Positions 44,547 through 52,290 of a DNA stretch of 64,000 nt are shown here, in pieces (position 1 is the first letter of the stretch; every line of letters begins with the position of its first letter). Origin of the DNA: an uncultured Bacteroidales bacterium (GTDB taxonomy: Bacteria > Bacteroidota > Bacteroidia > Bacteroidales > F082); NCBI GenBank assembly GCA_905234455.1, contig CAJOIH010000009.1, forward strand, positions 1 to 64,000, given 5' to 3'. Under the pieces are notes generated by a model that was not told where the DNA came from, ran no database searches, and was given only the letters and a program-made list of their open reading frames with translations. Made by a program: the position numbers and the translations under genes.

Positions 44547-45618
44547 GTTTCTTGCGGAAAGCGAGGGAATCTCCCCATTCGTTATACAGTACTTTATGTC
44601 CGATGGCGGCCAGTCGTATATCGAGACAGCTGTGGCATTCGTCGGGTTTGTCATTGACGCAGGCCTTGTCGGGATAGATGAGGTAGTTCTCGCGGAACTC
44701 ATTGGGCGTGAGGTTGGGCATGATGACGTTGGCGCCTGCCAGGATGGCTTTTTCGCGACCTTGCGGGTCGACGGTCTGGTTGGCGGTGGCGGCCACCATA
44801 TTAATCTCCGGCATCATGATTCTAAGGACGGCGATCATCTTCAAGGTCAGCTCCATGCGTTTCTCTGCCGATGGAATCTGGTCGCGGTACTGCCACAGCG
44901 GCGTGTCGGGGTGGGGGATGAAGGGTCCCATGCCTACCATGGCTACGTCTCTTTGCTTGAAGAACAATAAGTCATCCGCAAGATCATCGAGGGTCTGGAA
45001 GGGGAGACCCACCATCACGCCGGTGCCTGTCTGGTAGCCGATCTTCAACAGGCTGTCAATGCAGCTAAGCCGTTGCTGGAAGTCGTGTTTTTCGTCGTGT
45101 GGGTGAATCTTATAATAAAGGTCTTCGTTCGAAGCCTCGATGCGGAGAAGATAACGGTGCGCACCCGCCTCAAACCAGCGGCGATAAGTCTCTTCGGTCT
45201 GTTCGCCTAACGACAAGGTGATGCCCAGACTGCCATTGTCGATCTTCTTGATTTCTTTCACCAGAGATGTGATCTTATCCACAAAGGCTTGATCACTCCG
45301 TTCGCCGCTTTGCAGGGCCACCGAGCCGTAGCCCAATTCGTGCGCCAGTCGAGCGCATGCCATGACCTCTTCGTCGCTGAGCGTGTAGCGTTCCACCTTC
45401 AGGTTCTTGCAACGCACCCCGCAATACAGGCAGTATTTCGTGCAGATGTTGCTGTATTCGATTAATCCTCTTAAATGAACGTAATTGTCCAAATGCTCCA
45501 GCTTCACTTGCAGGGCGCGGTCGAAGAGCAACTTCTTGTCTTCGCCTTCAGCGGCTAAGAGGAGTTTGATTTCCTCATGAGTGAGGTTGTTTTTATGTAG
45601 GACTTCTGTGATGGTCAT
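44539..45618 (-). CDS. hydE: HydE-like radical SAM enzyme ([FeFe]-hydrogenase maturase family)
   Basis: A 359-aa radical SAM TIM-barrel enzyme. The SAM cluster motif CxxxCxxC is in NICTKYCLYCGVRCKNL; the barrel shows ALQSGERSDQAFVD, LRIEASNEDLYYKIHP, GVMVGLPFQTLDDLADDL and the C-terminal ATANQTVDPQGREKAILAGANVIMPN, all typical of HydE. HydE acts in assembling the diiron H-cluster, probably on the cysteine-bound iron-cyanide-carbonyl precursor. The start MTITEVLHKN is fixed by a -7 box 20 nt upstream. No hydF, hydG or hydrogenase genes are in the window, so they would have to lie elsewhere, or the protein may do another job. Confidence 0.82.
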   Translation of the reverse strand: MTITEVLHKNNLTHEEIKLLLAAEGEDKKLLFDRALQVKLEHLDNYVHLRGLIEYSNICTKYCLYCGVRCKNLKVERYTLSDEEVMACARLAHELGYGSVALQSGERSDQAFVDKITSLVKEIKKIDNGSLGITLSLGEQTEETYRRWFEAGAHRYLLRIEASNEDLYYKIHPHDEKHDFQQRLSCIDSLLKIGYQTGTGVMVGLPFQTLDDLADDLLFFKQRDVAMVGMGPFIPHPDTPLWQYRDQIPSAEKRMELTLKMIAVLRIMMPEINMVAATANQTVDPQGREKAILAGANVIMPNLTPNEFRENYLIYPDKACVNDKPDECHSCLDIRLAAIGHKVLYNEWGDSLAFRKKHG

Positions 45619-45638
45619 GTGTGGGCTTAAATCGGGTA

Positions 45639-45646
45639 CAAAAATA
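45639..45646 (-). promoter_or_regulatory. -7 promoter box for hydE-thioesterase
   Basis: The minus strand reads TATTTTTG, 20 nt before the ATG at 45618. It lies downstream of the more distal in-frame Met at 45657, which is thereby excluded. Confidence 0.65.
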
Positions 45647-45691
45647 AGATATTTCACGAATGAGGTAATGCGTGAAATGGAAGAATTATTG

Positions 45692-46141
45692 TTACACCTC
45701 CATTAGTTCTCTTCCCAAGCTATGTAACGTATCCTTAATCTGCTGGAGCCTTTCGGGACTGGGTTTCTTGATCCCATAGATATATTTTGAGAGTAGACTC
45801 TTGTTGATTCCCATTTGTCGGGCGATTTCAGAAACGTTGAGTTGGGGAAATCGGATGAAAATGGCAGCAACTTCGTTTTGCCCATCAGGCTCTTGGGTAA
45901 TAAAAAAGCTGGAGATGTGAATGTCTTCATCTAATGCTTTCCAACGCAATGCAGTTCCATGGTGCGTGATGATGAACGCGTTTCGTTTTTCTTCCGAAGC
46001 TTCTTTCAGTACAGGAAAAGCCTCCAAAGGACGACTATAAACACTGTCGTTGCTCGACAGCATATAGATCCTTTCGTTTTCAAACCAGACTCTTTTGATG
46101 GTTACTGCTTCGTCTGGCGTTAGTCGTAATACTGGTTCCAT
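45692..46141 (-). CDS. DUF2442-HTH fusion protein (possible antitoxin)
   Basis: A 149-aa protein with an N-terminal DUF2442-like domain (about 1-60: VWFENERIYMLSSNDSVYSRPLEAFPVL) and a C-terminal helix-turn-helix (about 100-149: FPQLNVSEIARQMGINKSLLSKYIYGIKKPS). The HTH suggests DNA binding and autoregulation. Its start overlaps the DUF4160 gene by 22 nt. Pairing of DUF2442 and DUF4160 proteins is widespread and has been proposed as a toxin-antitoxin-like module; no activity can be seen from sequence. Both genes are visibly more AT-rich than their neighbours, which fits a mobile module. Confidence 0.78.
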   Translation of the reverse strand: MEPVLRLTPDEAVTIKRVWFENERIYMLSSNDSVYSRPLEAFPVLKEASEEKRNAFIITHHGTALRWKALDEDIHISSFFITQEPDGQNEVAAIFIRFPQLNVSEIARQMGINKSLLSKYIYGIKKPSPERLQQIKDTLHSLGRELMEV

Positions 46142-46353
46142 GTCTCGACAATTTCTGCCTTGTACATCTTGACGAGTTTTAATGCTCTCTTCACATCTTG
46201 TTCTTTGAGACCATGGTTGTAAACCAATTTAACTTCTGGTTCGACGGCAATTTTGGCTTCCTCGTCATCCCTTTCCACATGAACGTGAATGGGAGGATGG
46301 TCATCAGAATAAAAGAAGAATCGGAGACCGAATAACTCGAATACAGTAGGCAT
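46120..46353 (-). CDS. DUF4160 protein (partner of DUF2442-HTH)
   Basis: A 77-aa cytosolic protein of the DUF4160 family: MPTVFELFGLRFFFYSDDHPPIHVHVERDDEEAKI-type sequence with the conserved HPPIHVHV, then a short helix (LKEQDVKRALKLVKMY). The start at 46353 is chosen because a -7 box covers the more upstream Met codon at 46377. It is translated just before, and overlaps, the DUF2442-HTH gene. If the pair is a toxin-antitoxin system, this would be the candidate toxin, but that is unproven. Confidence 0.8.
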   Translation of the reverse strand: MPTVFELFGLRFFFYSDDHPPIHVHVERDDEEAKIAVEPEVKLVYNHGLKEQDVKRALKLVKMYKAEIVETWNQYYD

Positions 46354-46374
46354 ATAGATTTTGTTTTTACGCTG

Positions 46375-46382
46375 CAAAGATA
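46375..46382 (-). promoter_or_regulatory. -7 promoter box for DUF4160-DUF2442 pair
   Basis: The minus strand reads TATCTTTG, 21 nt before the ATG at 46353. Confidence 0.65.
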
Positions 46383-46469
46383 GGGATAAATTTTTATCCC
46401 CGCAACACTTTTCTGCTATTTTATTTCTCCCATTTGGTTGAAAAGGGAATCATATATCTTTATTTTATC

Positions 46470-46477
46470 TATCTTTG
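46470..46477 (+). promoter_or_regulatory. -7 promoter box for etfB-etfA-acyl-CoA dehydrogenase
   Basis: TATCTTTG matches TAnnTTTG and lies 32 nt before the etfB ATG at 46510, which favours that start over the in-frame Met at 46438. Confidence 0.65.
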
Positions 46478-46509
46478 CCGACGATTTTGAAAACGAGTAT
46501 TTTTATTTT

Positions 46510-47385
46510 ATGACAAAAGCATTGAAAATCGTGGTGCTTGCCAAGCAAGTGCCCGATACGAGAAATGTGGGTAAGGACGCCATGACGCCCGAGGGGACTG
46601 TGAACCGCGCCGCCTTGCCCGCCATCTTCAATCCTGAAGATCTGAACGCCCTTGAACAGGCCCTGCGCCTCAAGGAACAAAACCCCGGCAGCACCGTCGG
46701 CGTGCTCACCATGGGCCCGCCCCGCGCCGGTGAGATCATCCGCCAAGGCCTCTTTCGTGGAGCCGACACGGGCTGGCTGCTCACCGACAGACTGTTCGCC
46801 GGTGCCGATACCTTAGCCACCTCATACGCCCTCGCCACTGCCATCAAGAAGATCGGCGACGTGGATATCGTCATCGGCGGCCGTCAGGCCATCGACGGCG
46901 ATACCGCCCAGGTGGGTCCCCAGGTGGCACAGAAACTGGGCCTCAACCAGGTGACCTACGCCGAGGAAATCCTTAAGATAGAGAATGATGTTGCTACCAT
47001 TAAACGTCATATTGATGGTGGCGTGGAGACCGTGGAAGTGCCGCTGCCTTGTGTCATCACGGTCAATGGTAGCGCGGCCCCCTGCCGTCCTTGCAACGCC
47101 AAGTTGGTGATGAAGTATAAGTATGCCTCTTGCCCGCTGGAGCGTCAGCCCGAGGATCCTCGCGCCGACCTCTATGCCCAACGCGACTACCTCAACCTTA
47201 ACCAGTGGAGTGTGGCCGACGTGGATGGCGACCCCAACCAGTGCGGCCTCTCAGGTAGCCCCACCAAGGTGAAAACCGTGCAGAACATCGTCTTCCAGGC
47301 CAAGGAGAGCAAGACCCTCACCGCCAGCGACGCCGATGTGGAAGGATTGATCAAAGAATTGTTGGACGAAAAGATTATCGGATAA
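46510..47385 (+). CDS. etfB: Electron transfer flavoprotein subunit beta
   Basis: A 291-aa cytosolic subunit that with EtfA carries electrons from acyl-CoA dehydrogenase. It opens with IVVLAKQVPDTRNVG and shows NPEDLNALEQALRLKEQ, the nucleotide-binding part DVDIVIGGRQAIDGDTAQVGPQVA and LPCVITVNGSAAPCRPCNAK. The last differs from the common LPALVTV-type segment and is Cys-rich. First gene of a tight operon with etfA (2 nt) and an acyl-CoA dehydrogenase (2 nt). Confidence 0.95.
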   Translation: MTKALKIVVLAKQVPDTRNVGKDAMTPEGTVNRAALPAIFNPEDLNALEQALRLKEQNPGSTVGVLTMGPPRAGEIIRQGLFRGADTGWLLTDRLFAGADTLATSYALATAIKKIGDVDIVIGGRQAIDGDTAQVGPQVAQKLGLNQVTYAEEILKIENDVATIKRHIDGGVETVEVPLPCVITVNGSAAPCRPCNAKLVMKYKYASCPLERQPEDPRADLYAQRDYLNLNQWSVADVDGDPNQCGLSGSPTKVKTVQNIVFQAKESKTLTASDADVEGLIKELLDEKIIG

Positions 47386-47387
47386 CC

Positions 47388-48410
47388 ATGAACAACGTAT
47401 TCGTATACATCGAGACCGAAGGCACCCAAGTGGCCGAAGTCTCTCAGGAGTTGCTCACCAAAGGGCGTAAACTGGCCGACCAGCTGGGCGTGGAACTGCA
47501 CGCCGTGGTGGCTGGCACGGGCATCAAGGGCAAGGTGGAAGACCAGATCCTGCCTTACGGCGTGGACAAACTCTTCGCTTTCGACGGCGAAGGCCTGTTC
47601 CCCTACACCTCTGCTCCGCATACCGATATCCTTGTCAACCTCTTCAAGGAGGAACAGCCGCAAATCTGCCTGATGGGCGCCACCGTCATCGGCCGCGACC
47701 TCGGCCCGCGCGTCAGTTCTTCATTGACCAGCGGCCTCACCGCCGACTGCACCCAACTTGAGATCGGTGACTTCGACGACATCAAGACAAAGAAGCACTA
47801 CGACAACCTGCTGTATCAGATTCGTCCCGCTTTCGGTGGTAACATTGTGGCGACTATCGTCAACCCCGATCACCGACCGCAGATGGCTACTGTCCGCTCG
47901 GGTGTGATGCAGAAGGCTGTTTATGAAGGCAAGGCCAAGAACGAAGTGGTCTATCCTGAAGTGAGCAAATATGTCTCACCCGAGGCTTACGTTGTAAAGG
48001 TCCTCGACCACCATGTGGAGGCCGCCAAACACAACCTGAAAGGCTCGCCCATCGTCGTGGCCGGCGGTTACGGCATGGGCTCGAAGGAAGGCTTCGACAT
48101 GCTGTTTGAACTCGCCAAGGTGCTTCACGGCGAAGTCGGTGCTTCGCGTGCCGCCGTCGATGCAGGCTTCTGCGACAGCGACCGCCAAATCGGTCAGACC
48201 GGCGTCACCGTGCACCCCAAGGTGTATATCGCCTGCGGCATCAGCGGACAGATTCAGCACATCGCCGGTATGCAGGACTCCAAGATCATCATCTCGGTGA
48301 ACAGCGATCCCGATGCTCCGATTAACAAGATTGCCGATTACGTCATCGTTGGCACCGTAGAAGAAGTCGTTCCCAAACTCATCAAGTATTACAAGCAAAA
48401 CTCGAAATAA
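47388..48410 (+). CDS. etfA: Electron transfer flavoprotein subunit alpha
   Basis: A 340-aa cytosolic partner of EtfB that binds the redox-active FAD. The N-terminal part (1-190) is the EtfA/B-like domain; the C-terminal FAD domain has VVAGGYGMGSKEGFDML, GASRAAVDAGFCDSDRQIGQTG and YIACGISGQIQHIAGM, followed by INSDP-type sequence SVNSDPDAPI. All FAD-contact motifs are intact. It sits 2 nt after etfB and 2 nt before the dehydrogenase gene, so the three products likely form one electron path, either fatty-acid or amino-acid oxidation, or a reversed, bifurcating reduction. Confidence 0.96.
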   Translation: MNNVFVYIETEGTQVAEVSQELLTKGRKLADQLGVELHAVVAGTGIKGKVEDQILPYGVDKLFAFDGEGLFPYTSAPHTDILVNLFKEEQPQICLMGATVIGRDLGPRVSSSLTSGLTADCTQLEIGDFDDIKTKKHYDNLLYQIRPAFGGNIVATIVNPDHRPQMATVRSGVMQKAVYEGKAKNEVVYPEVSKYVSPEAYVVKVLDHHVEAAKHNLKGSPIVVAGGYGMGSKEGFDMLFELAKVLHGEVGASRAAVDAGFCDSDRQIGQTGVTVHPKVYIACGISGQIQHIAGMQDSKIIISVNSDPDAPINKIADYVIVGTVEEVVPKLIKYYKQNSK

Positions 48411-48412
48411 TC

Positions 48413-50128
48413 ATGGCAAACTATTATAACGACAACCCGAACCTTGATTTCTATCTCGACCACCCGCTGATGAAGCGCATCGTCGAGCTGAAGGAACGCA
48501 ACTTTGCGGATAAGGACAACTACGATTATGCTCCTGTGGATTACGAAGACGCGATGGAGAACTACCGCCGTGTCCTCGACATCACGGGCGACATCACCGG
48601 CAACATCTTGGAACCCAACTCCGAGAGCGTCGACCTCGAAGGTCCGCATCTCGAGAACGGCCGCATGATCTATGCCTCCAAGACAGTCGAAAACATCGAT
48701 GCCTGCACCAAAGGCGGCCTCTGGGGCGTCTCCATGCCGCGTCGTTACGGCGGTCTCAATCTGCCTATCACGGTCTTCTCTATGTTGAGCGAGATGGTGG
48801 CCAGCGCCGATGCGGGCTTCCAGAACATCTGGTCGCTGCAGTCGTGCATCGACACACTGTATGAGTTCGGCAACGAAGAGCAGCGCATGAAATACATCCC
48901 TCGCGTCTGCGCTGGCGAGACCATGTCGATGGACCTCACCGAGCCCGATGCCGGTAGTGACCTGCAGAGCGTCATGCTGAAGGCTACCTATAGTGAAAAG
49001 GACGGCTGCTGGCTGCTCAACGGTGTGAAGCGTTTCATCACCAACGGCGACTCCCACATCCATCTGGTGCTGGCCCGTTCCGAAGAAGGCACCAAGGACG
49101 GTCGTGGCCTCTCGATGTTCATCTACGACAAGCGCAATGGCGGCGTCACCGTGCGTCACATCGAGCACAAGCTGGGTATCCACGGTTCACCGACCTGCGA
49201 GCTGGTGTTCAAGAACGCCAAAGCCGAACTCTGTGGCGAGACCCGCATGGGTTTGATCAAATACGTGATGGCCCTGATGAACAGCGCCCGTCTCGGCATC
49301 GCCGCACAGTCGGTGGGTCTGGGACAAGAGGCTTACAACGAGGCATTGAAATATGCTGGCGAGCGTCAGCAGTTCCACAAGAAGATCATAGAATTCCCGG
49401 CCGTCTATGACATGCTTTCCCGCATGAAGGCCAAGATCGACGCGGGTCGTTCGCTGCTCTACATGACCGCCCGTTATGTGGATGTCTACAAATGCTTGGA
49501 AGACATCCAGCGCGAGCGTCCGCTCACTCCTGAAGAGCGTGCCGAGCTCAAGAAATACAGCCGTTTAGCTGATGCCTTCACACCCATTGCCAAGGGCATG
49601 AACTCCGAGTATGCCAACCAGAACGCTTACGACTGCATCAGCATCCACGGCGGCTCAGGCTTCATCATGGAGTACAAGTGCCAGCGCCTTTACCGCGATG
49701 CCCGTATCTTCTCCATCTACGAAGGTACCACACAGCTGCAGGTGGTGGCTGCCATCCGTTACATCACCAACGGCACTTATCTCGGCATCATTAAGGAAAT
49801 GCTTGAAAACGAAGTCTCTGAAGACCTGAAACCTTTGCAGAACACGGTGCGCACCCTCGTGGAACTCTACGAGCAGAGCATCAACTATGTGAAGGGCGCC
49901 AACAACCAGGAGGTCCAGGATTTCTTGGCACGTCGTTTGTATGACATGACCGGCGACATCATCATGTCGTTGCTCATCCTCGATGATGCCACGCGCGCTC
50001 CGCACCTCTTCTCCCGCTCAGCCAACGTATACATCCACGCTGCCGAGGAAGATGTGATCGGCAAGAGCGTCTACGTGAAGAATTTCATCGAGGAGGACTT
50101 GGTGAATTTCAGGGCACAGGCACTTTAA
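48413..50128 (+). CDS. Acyl-CoA dehydrogenase
   Basis: A 571-aa FAD enzyme that oxidises an acyl-CoA to the enoyl-CoA (or the reverse). The flavin and substrate signatures are seen in MSMDLTEPDAGSDLQSVMLKA, VKRFITNGDSHIHLVLARS and NSARLGIAAQSVGLGQEAY, and the region ISIHGGSGFIMEYKCQRLYRDARI includes the usual loop near the active site. It is about 190 residues longer than classic short-chain enzymes, with an extra C-terminal helical domain (about 430-571), as in the long Bacteroidota type. Substrate chain length cannot be told. Last core gene of the etf operon. Confidence 0.93.
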   Translation: MANYYNDNPNLDFYLDHPLMKRIVELKERNFADKDNYDYAPVDYEDAMENYRRVLDITGDITGNILEPNSESVDLEGPHLENGRMIYASKTVENIDACTKGGLWGVSMPRRYGGLNLPITVFSMLSEMVASADAGFQNIWSLQSCIDTLYEFGNEEQRMKYIPRVCAGETMSMDLTEPDAGSDLQSVMLKATYSEKDGCWLLNGVKRFITNGDSHIHLVLARSEEGTKDGRGLSMFIYDKRNGGVTVRHIEHKLGIHGSPTCELVFKNAKAELCGETRMGLIKYVMALMNSARLGIAAQSVGLGQEAYNEALKYAGERQQFHKKIIEFPAVYDMLSRMKAKIDAGRSLLYMTARYVDVYKCLEDIQRERPLTPEERAELKKYSRLADAFTPIAKGMNSEYANQNAYDCISIHGGSGFIMEYKCQRLYRDARIFSIYEGTTQLQVVAAIRYITNGTYLGIIKEMLENEVSEDLKPLQNTVRTLVELYEQSINYVKGANNQEVQDFLARRLYDMTGDIIMSLLILDDATRAPHLFSRSANVYIHAAEEDVIGKSVYVKNFIEEDLVNFRAQAL

Positions 50129-50138
50129 AACAATTGAT

Positions 50139-50663
50139 ATGAAGCGTATTTTATTAATAGTCAGTTTATTAATATTTTCATCAACGGTATTTTCACAACA
50201 AAGCTTTGACACTGATTTCATTCAGACCAAAGTGGTGAAAGTTTCAGGTAAGACAACGGAGAAAGCTGGTCATCTCGTCTTCGACGGGCACGACCAGCTT
50301 TCCATGGTCTACACGGAACCCGAAGGGGATTATTTCAATATTGAAGGCAATCAGGTGAAGATCAACCTCGACGGGAAGAAGGCGGAGCTCAACGCCGACA
50401 AGGTGAAGATGGTCAAGCTGCAGCGTGCCACGTTGCTGAACTGCCTCTCGGGTAACTGGGAGCAGGCGGCTACCGACAACAACGCCGAAGTGACCACCGA
50501 AGAGGAGAATGGCTTCACCACCATCACCTTGACTGCCAAGGGCAAGATCCCGAGAGGGGGCTACTCCTCCGTCATATTAAAATACGGCACCGACGGGGTG
50601 CTCGTCAAAATGGTACTTGAAGAGGCCGTCGGTGCCATTAACACCTACGAAATGAGCCATTAG
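50139..50663 (+). CDS. LolA-like outer-membrane lipoprotein carrier
   Basis: A 174-aa exported protein with a signal peptide (MKRILLIVSLLIFSSTVFS) and a LolA-like open beta barrel: FIQTKVVKVSGKTTEKAGHLVFDGHDQLSMVYTEPEG-type strands, followed by FNIEGNQVKINLDGKKAE and a C-terminal LKYGTDGVLVKMVLEEAVGAINTYE. LolA carries lipoproteins across the periplasm. It is 10 nt after the acyl-CoA dehydrogenase gene, so it is probably cotranscribed. It is shorter and more divergent than E. coli LolA, and could instead be a LolA-fold relative with another lipid ligand. Confidence 0.75.
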   Translation: MKRILLIVSLLIFSSTVFSQQSFDTDFIQTKVVKVSGKTTEKAGHLVFDGHDQLSMVYTEPEGDYFNIEGNQVKINLDGKKAELNADKVKMVKLQRATLLNCLSGNWEQAATDNNAEVTTEEENGFTTITLTAKGKIPRGGYSSVILKYGTDGVLVKMVLEEAVGAINTYEMSH

Positions 50664-50675
50664 GCCCTTCGTGGT

Positions 50676-52178
50676 TTATTCTTCCGGGTAATAAGCGTTG
50701 TAAATGGTCTCCAGGATGTCGTGGAACTGTTCCATGGTTCCGTCCTCATTGCGTCGTGCCCACCAGTAGAGGAACATCTCGCCGGTGTTGCCGTAGACGT
50801 AGCTGCCGTCTTCGAGGTCGAGTTCACCCAATAACTCGCATGAGGGACATTCTCCCCAGTCAAGGTAAATATTGCCATTCCGGAATAGGATGTCCTTAAG
50901 GACGGCTTGTTTGTCGGAACAGATTTTGGGGTCGTTCATGCCGTCGTAAAGACCTCTCATGATAAACATTTGGCGTTTGAGGTACTCATCGACGAGGGGG
51001 CGGGTGCTTTCTACAAATTTCTTGTCGGCAACCACCTTCTTGGCCAGATTGCCGAGGTAGGTGACGGCTTCGGGGTTATAGTGGCCAAAGTCATCGTCGT
51101 CTTCCAGTTCCCAACGATTGTAGTGGTGGGGTCCTGACACATAAAGGTCACAGGGCAGCATGCGGTTGAGGCTGTAGAGCGAGACGAGTGAGAAGAGATG
51201 GCCACCTGTCACACGGATGCCGCATTCCGGCCAATAGTCGAACTCGTTCCCCAGCACCAGCTCGGTCTTGTCGAGGTTTTTGACTGCGTTGCGGATGATC
51301 TCAACGGCGTCTTTTTCTTTGATGCGATCAGCGTCGGCAATGGGATCGTCATCGTCCAAGTCGCAGGTATAGACGGTCTCGCCCGTATCTCCATCATACC
51401 ACCATCCTTCGTCTCCTTCGAACCATTCACCTTCGTACATGTTGTAATACTTTTCTGTCTCATAAACATATTCGGGATGATATGCCTTGAAAATGGTGCT
51501 GAGGCCTTGGTAGAACTGGTCGATGGTGCCGTCTCTCCAACGTCTGGCCCACCAGTAGTAGAACTCGTAGTTGAAGCCCCAATACACGTAGGAATCATCG
51601 TTGTCGATTTCTGGTATCTGAACGTTGTTCAGGTAATAGTAGAGCTCTTCGCTGTAGCCATAGTTGTCGATCGATTGGCCGAACAGGTAGTCGCGGTAGT
51701 CCTTGTCGGTAATCATATCATCATACATCAGGTCGTGGATCACCATCATGCAGAGCATCTGGCGGTAGAGATATTTGTCGACCAGCGGCTTGCTTGCTGC
51801 AACGAACTTCTTGTCGGAAACCACCTTCTGGGCGAGGTTGGCAAGGTATTCGATGGCCTTGGGGTTGTAATGTCCGAAGTCATCGCTGTAGAGGTTCCAT
51901 TCGTTGTTGTGGTGCGGACCAGAGAGGTATAGCTGGCAGGGAAGCATGGACTGGAGTTCTTCTAAGGAGATGAGCGAGGCAAGATGGCCGCCGATGTTAC
52001 GGATGCCGCCATCCGGCCAGTAATCGTATTCCCAATCAAGGGTCAGATGGGTGTTGCCAAGTTCCATGGCAGCTTCCTTGAAGCGGTCTGCGTTCTTGTC
52101 GCCACATGAGCTGAACGCAAAGACAAAGGTGATGGCCGCAAGGGCCAGGACCGATTTGCAAAGGGTAGAATTCTTCAT
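50676..52178 (-). CDS. Lipoprotein with two tandem copies of an unrecognised domain
   Basis: A 500-aa predicted lipoprotein: signal segment ending FAFSSCGDK with the Cys at about residue 26. I do not recognise its family. Two homologous halves are plain: residues about 37-260 and about 305-500 each contain EYDYWPDGGIR/EFDYWPECGIR, GGHLASLISL/GGHLFSLVSL, MLPCQLYLSGPHH/MLPCDLYVSGPHH, DDFGHYNP and a late YWWARR segment. An acidic linker (about 265-295: CDLDDDDPIADADRI) separates them. The invariant His, Asp and Trp suggest a metal or ligand site repeated twice. It has its own promoter. Confidence 0.72.
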   Translation of the reverse strand: MKNSTLCKSVLALAAITFVFAFSSCGDKNADRFKEAAMELGNTHLTLDWEYDYWPDGGIRNIGGHLASLISLEELQSMLPCQLYLSGPHHNNEWNLYSDDFGHYNPKAIEYLANLAQKVVSDKKFVAASKPLVDKYLYRQMLCMMVIHDLMYDDMITDKDYRDYLFGQSIDNYGYSEELYYYLNNVQIPEIDNDDSYVYWGFNYEFYYWWARRWRDGTIDQFYQGLSTIFKAYHPEYVYETEKYYNMYEGEWFEGDEGWWYDGDTGETVYTCDLDDDDPIADADRIKEKDAVEIIRNAVKNLDKTELVLGNEFDYWPECGIRVTGGHLFSLVSLYSLNRMLPCDLYVSGPHHYNRWELEDDDDFGHYNPEAVTYLGNLAKKVVADKKFVESTRPLVDEYLKRQMFIMRGLYDGMNDPKICSDKQAVLKDILFRNGNIYLDWGECPSCELLGELDLEDGSYVYGNTGEMFLYWWARRNEDGTMEQFHDILETIYNAYYPEE

Positions 52179-52201
52179 AGTTCTTGTTGTTTTAGGTGAG
52201 C

Positions 52202-52209
52202 CAAAAGTA
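52202..52209 (-). promoter_or_regulatory. -7 promoter box for duplicated lipoprotein
   Basis: The minus strand reads TACTTTTG, 23 nt before the ATG at 52178. Confidence 0.6.
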
Positions 52210-52258
52210 CAATTTTTATGAATTCTGAGAAACTCAAGCGAAAAAAACTTTTTTTATT

Positions 52259-52266
52259 TATCTTTG
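52259..52266 (+). promoter_or_regulatory. -7 promoter box for C10 protease
   Basis: TATCTTTG lies 24 nt before the ATG at 52291 and diverges from the box at 52202-52209. Confidence 0.65.
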
Positions 52267-52290
52267 CACCTCAATACTAATTAAAGGAAA

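Noticed and set aside
45619-45657. Longer start for the HydE-like gene
   Set aside because: The -7 box at 45639-45646 lies downstream of that codon, so it would not be transcribed.
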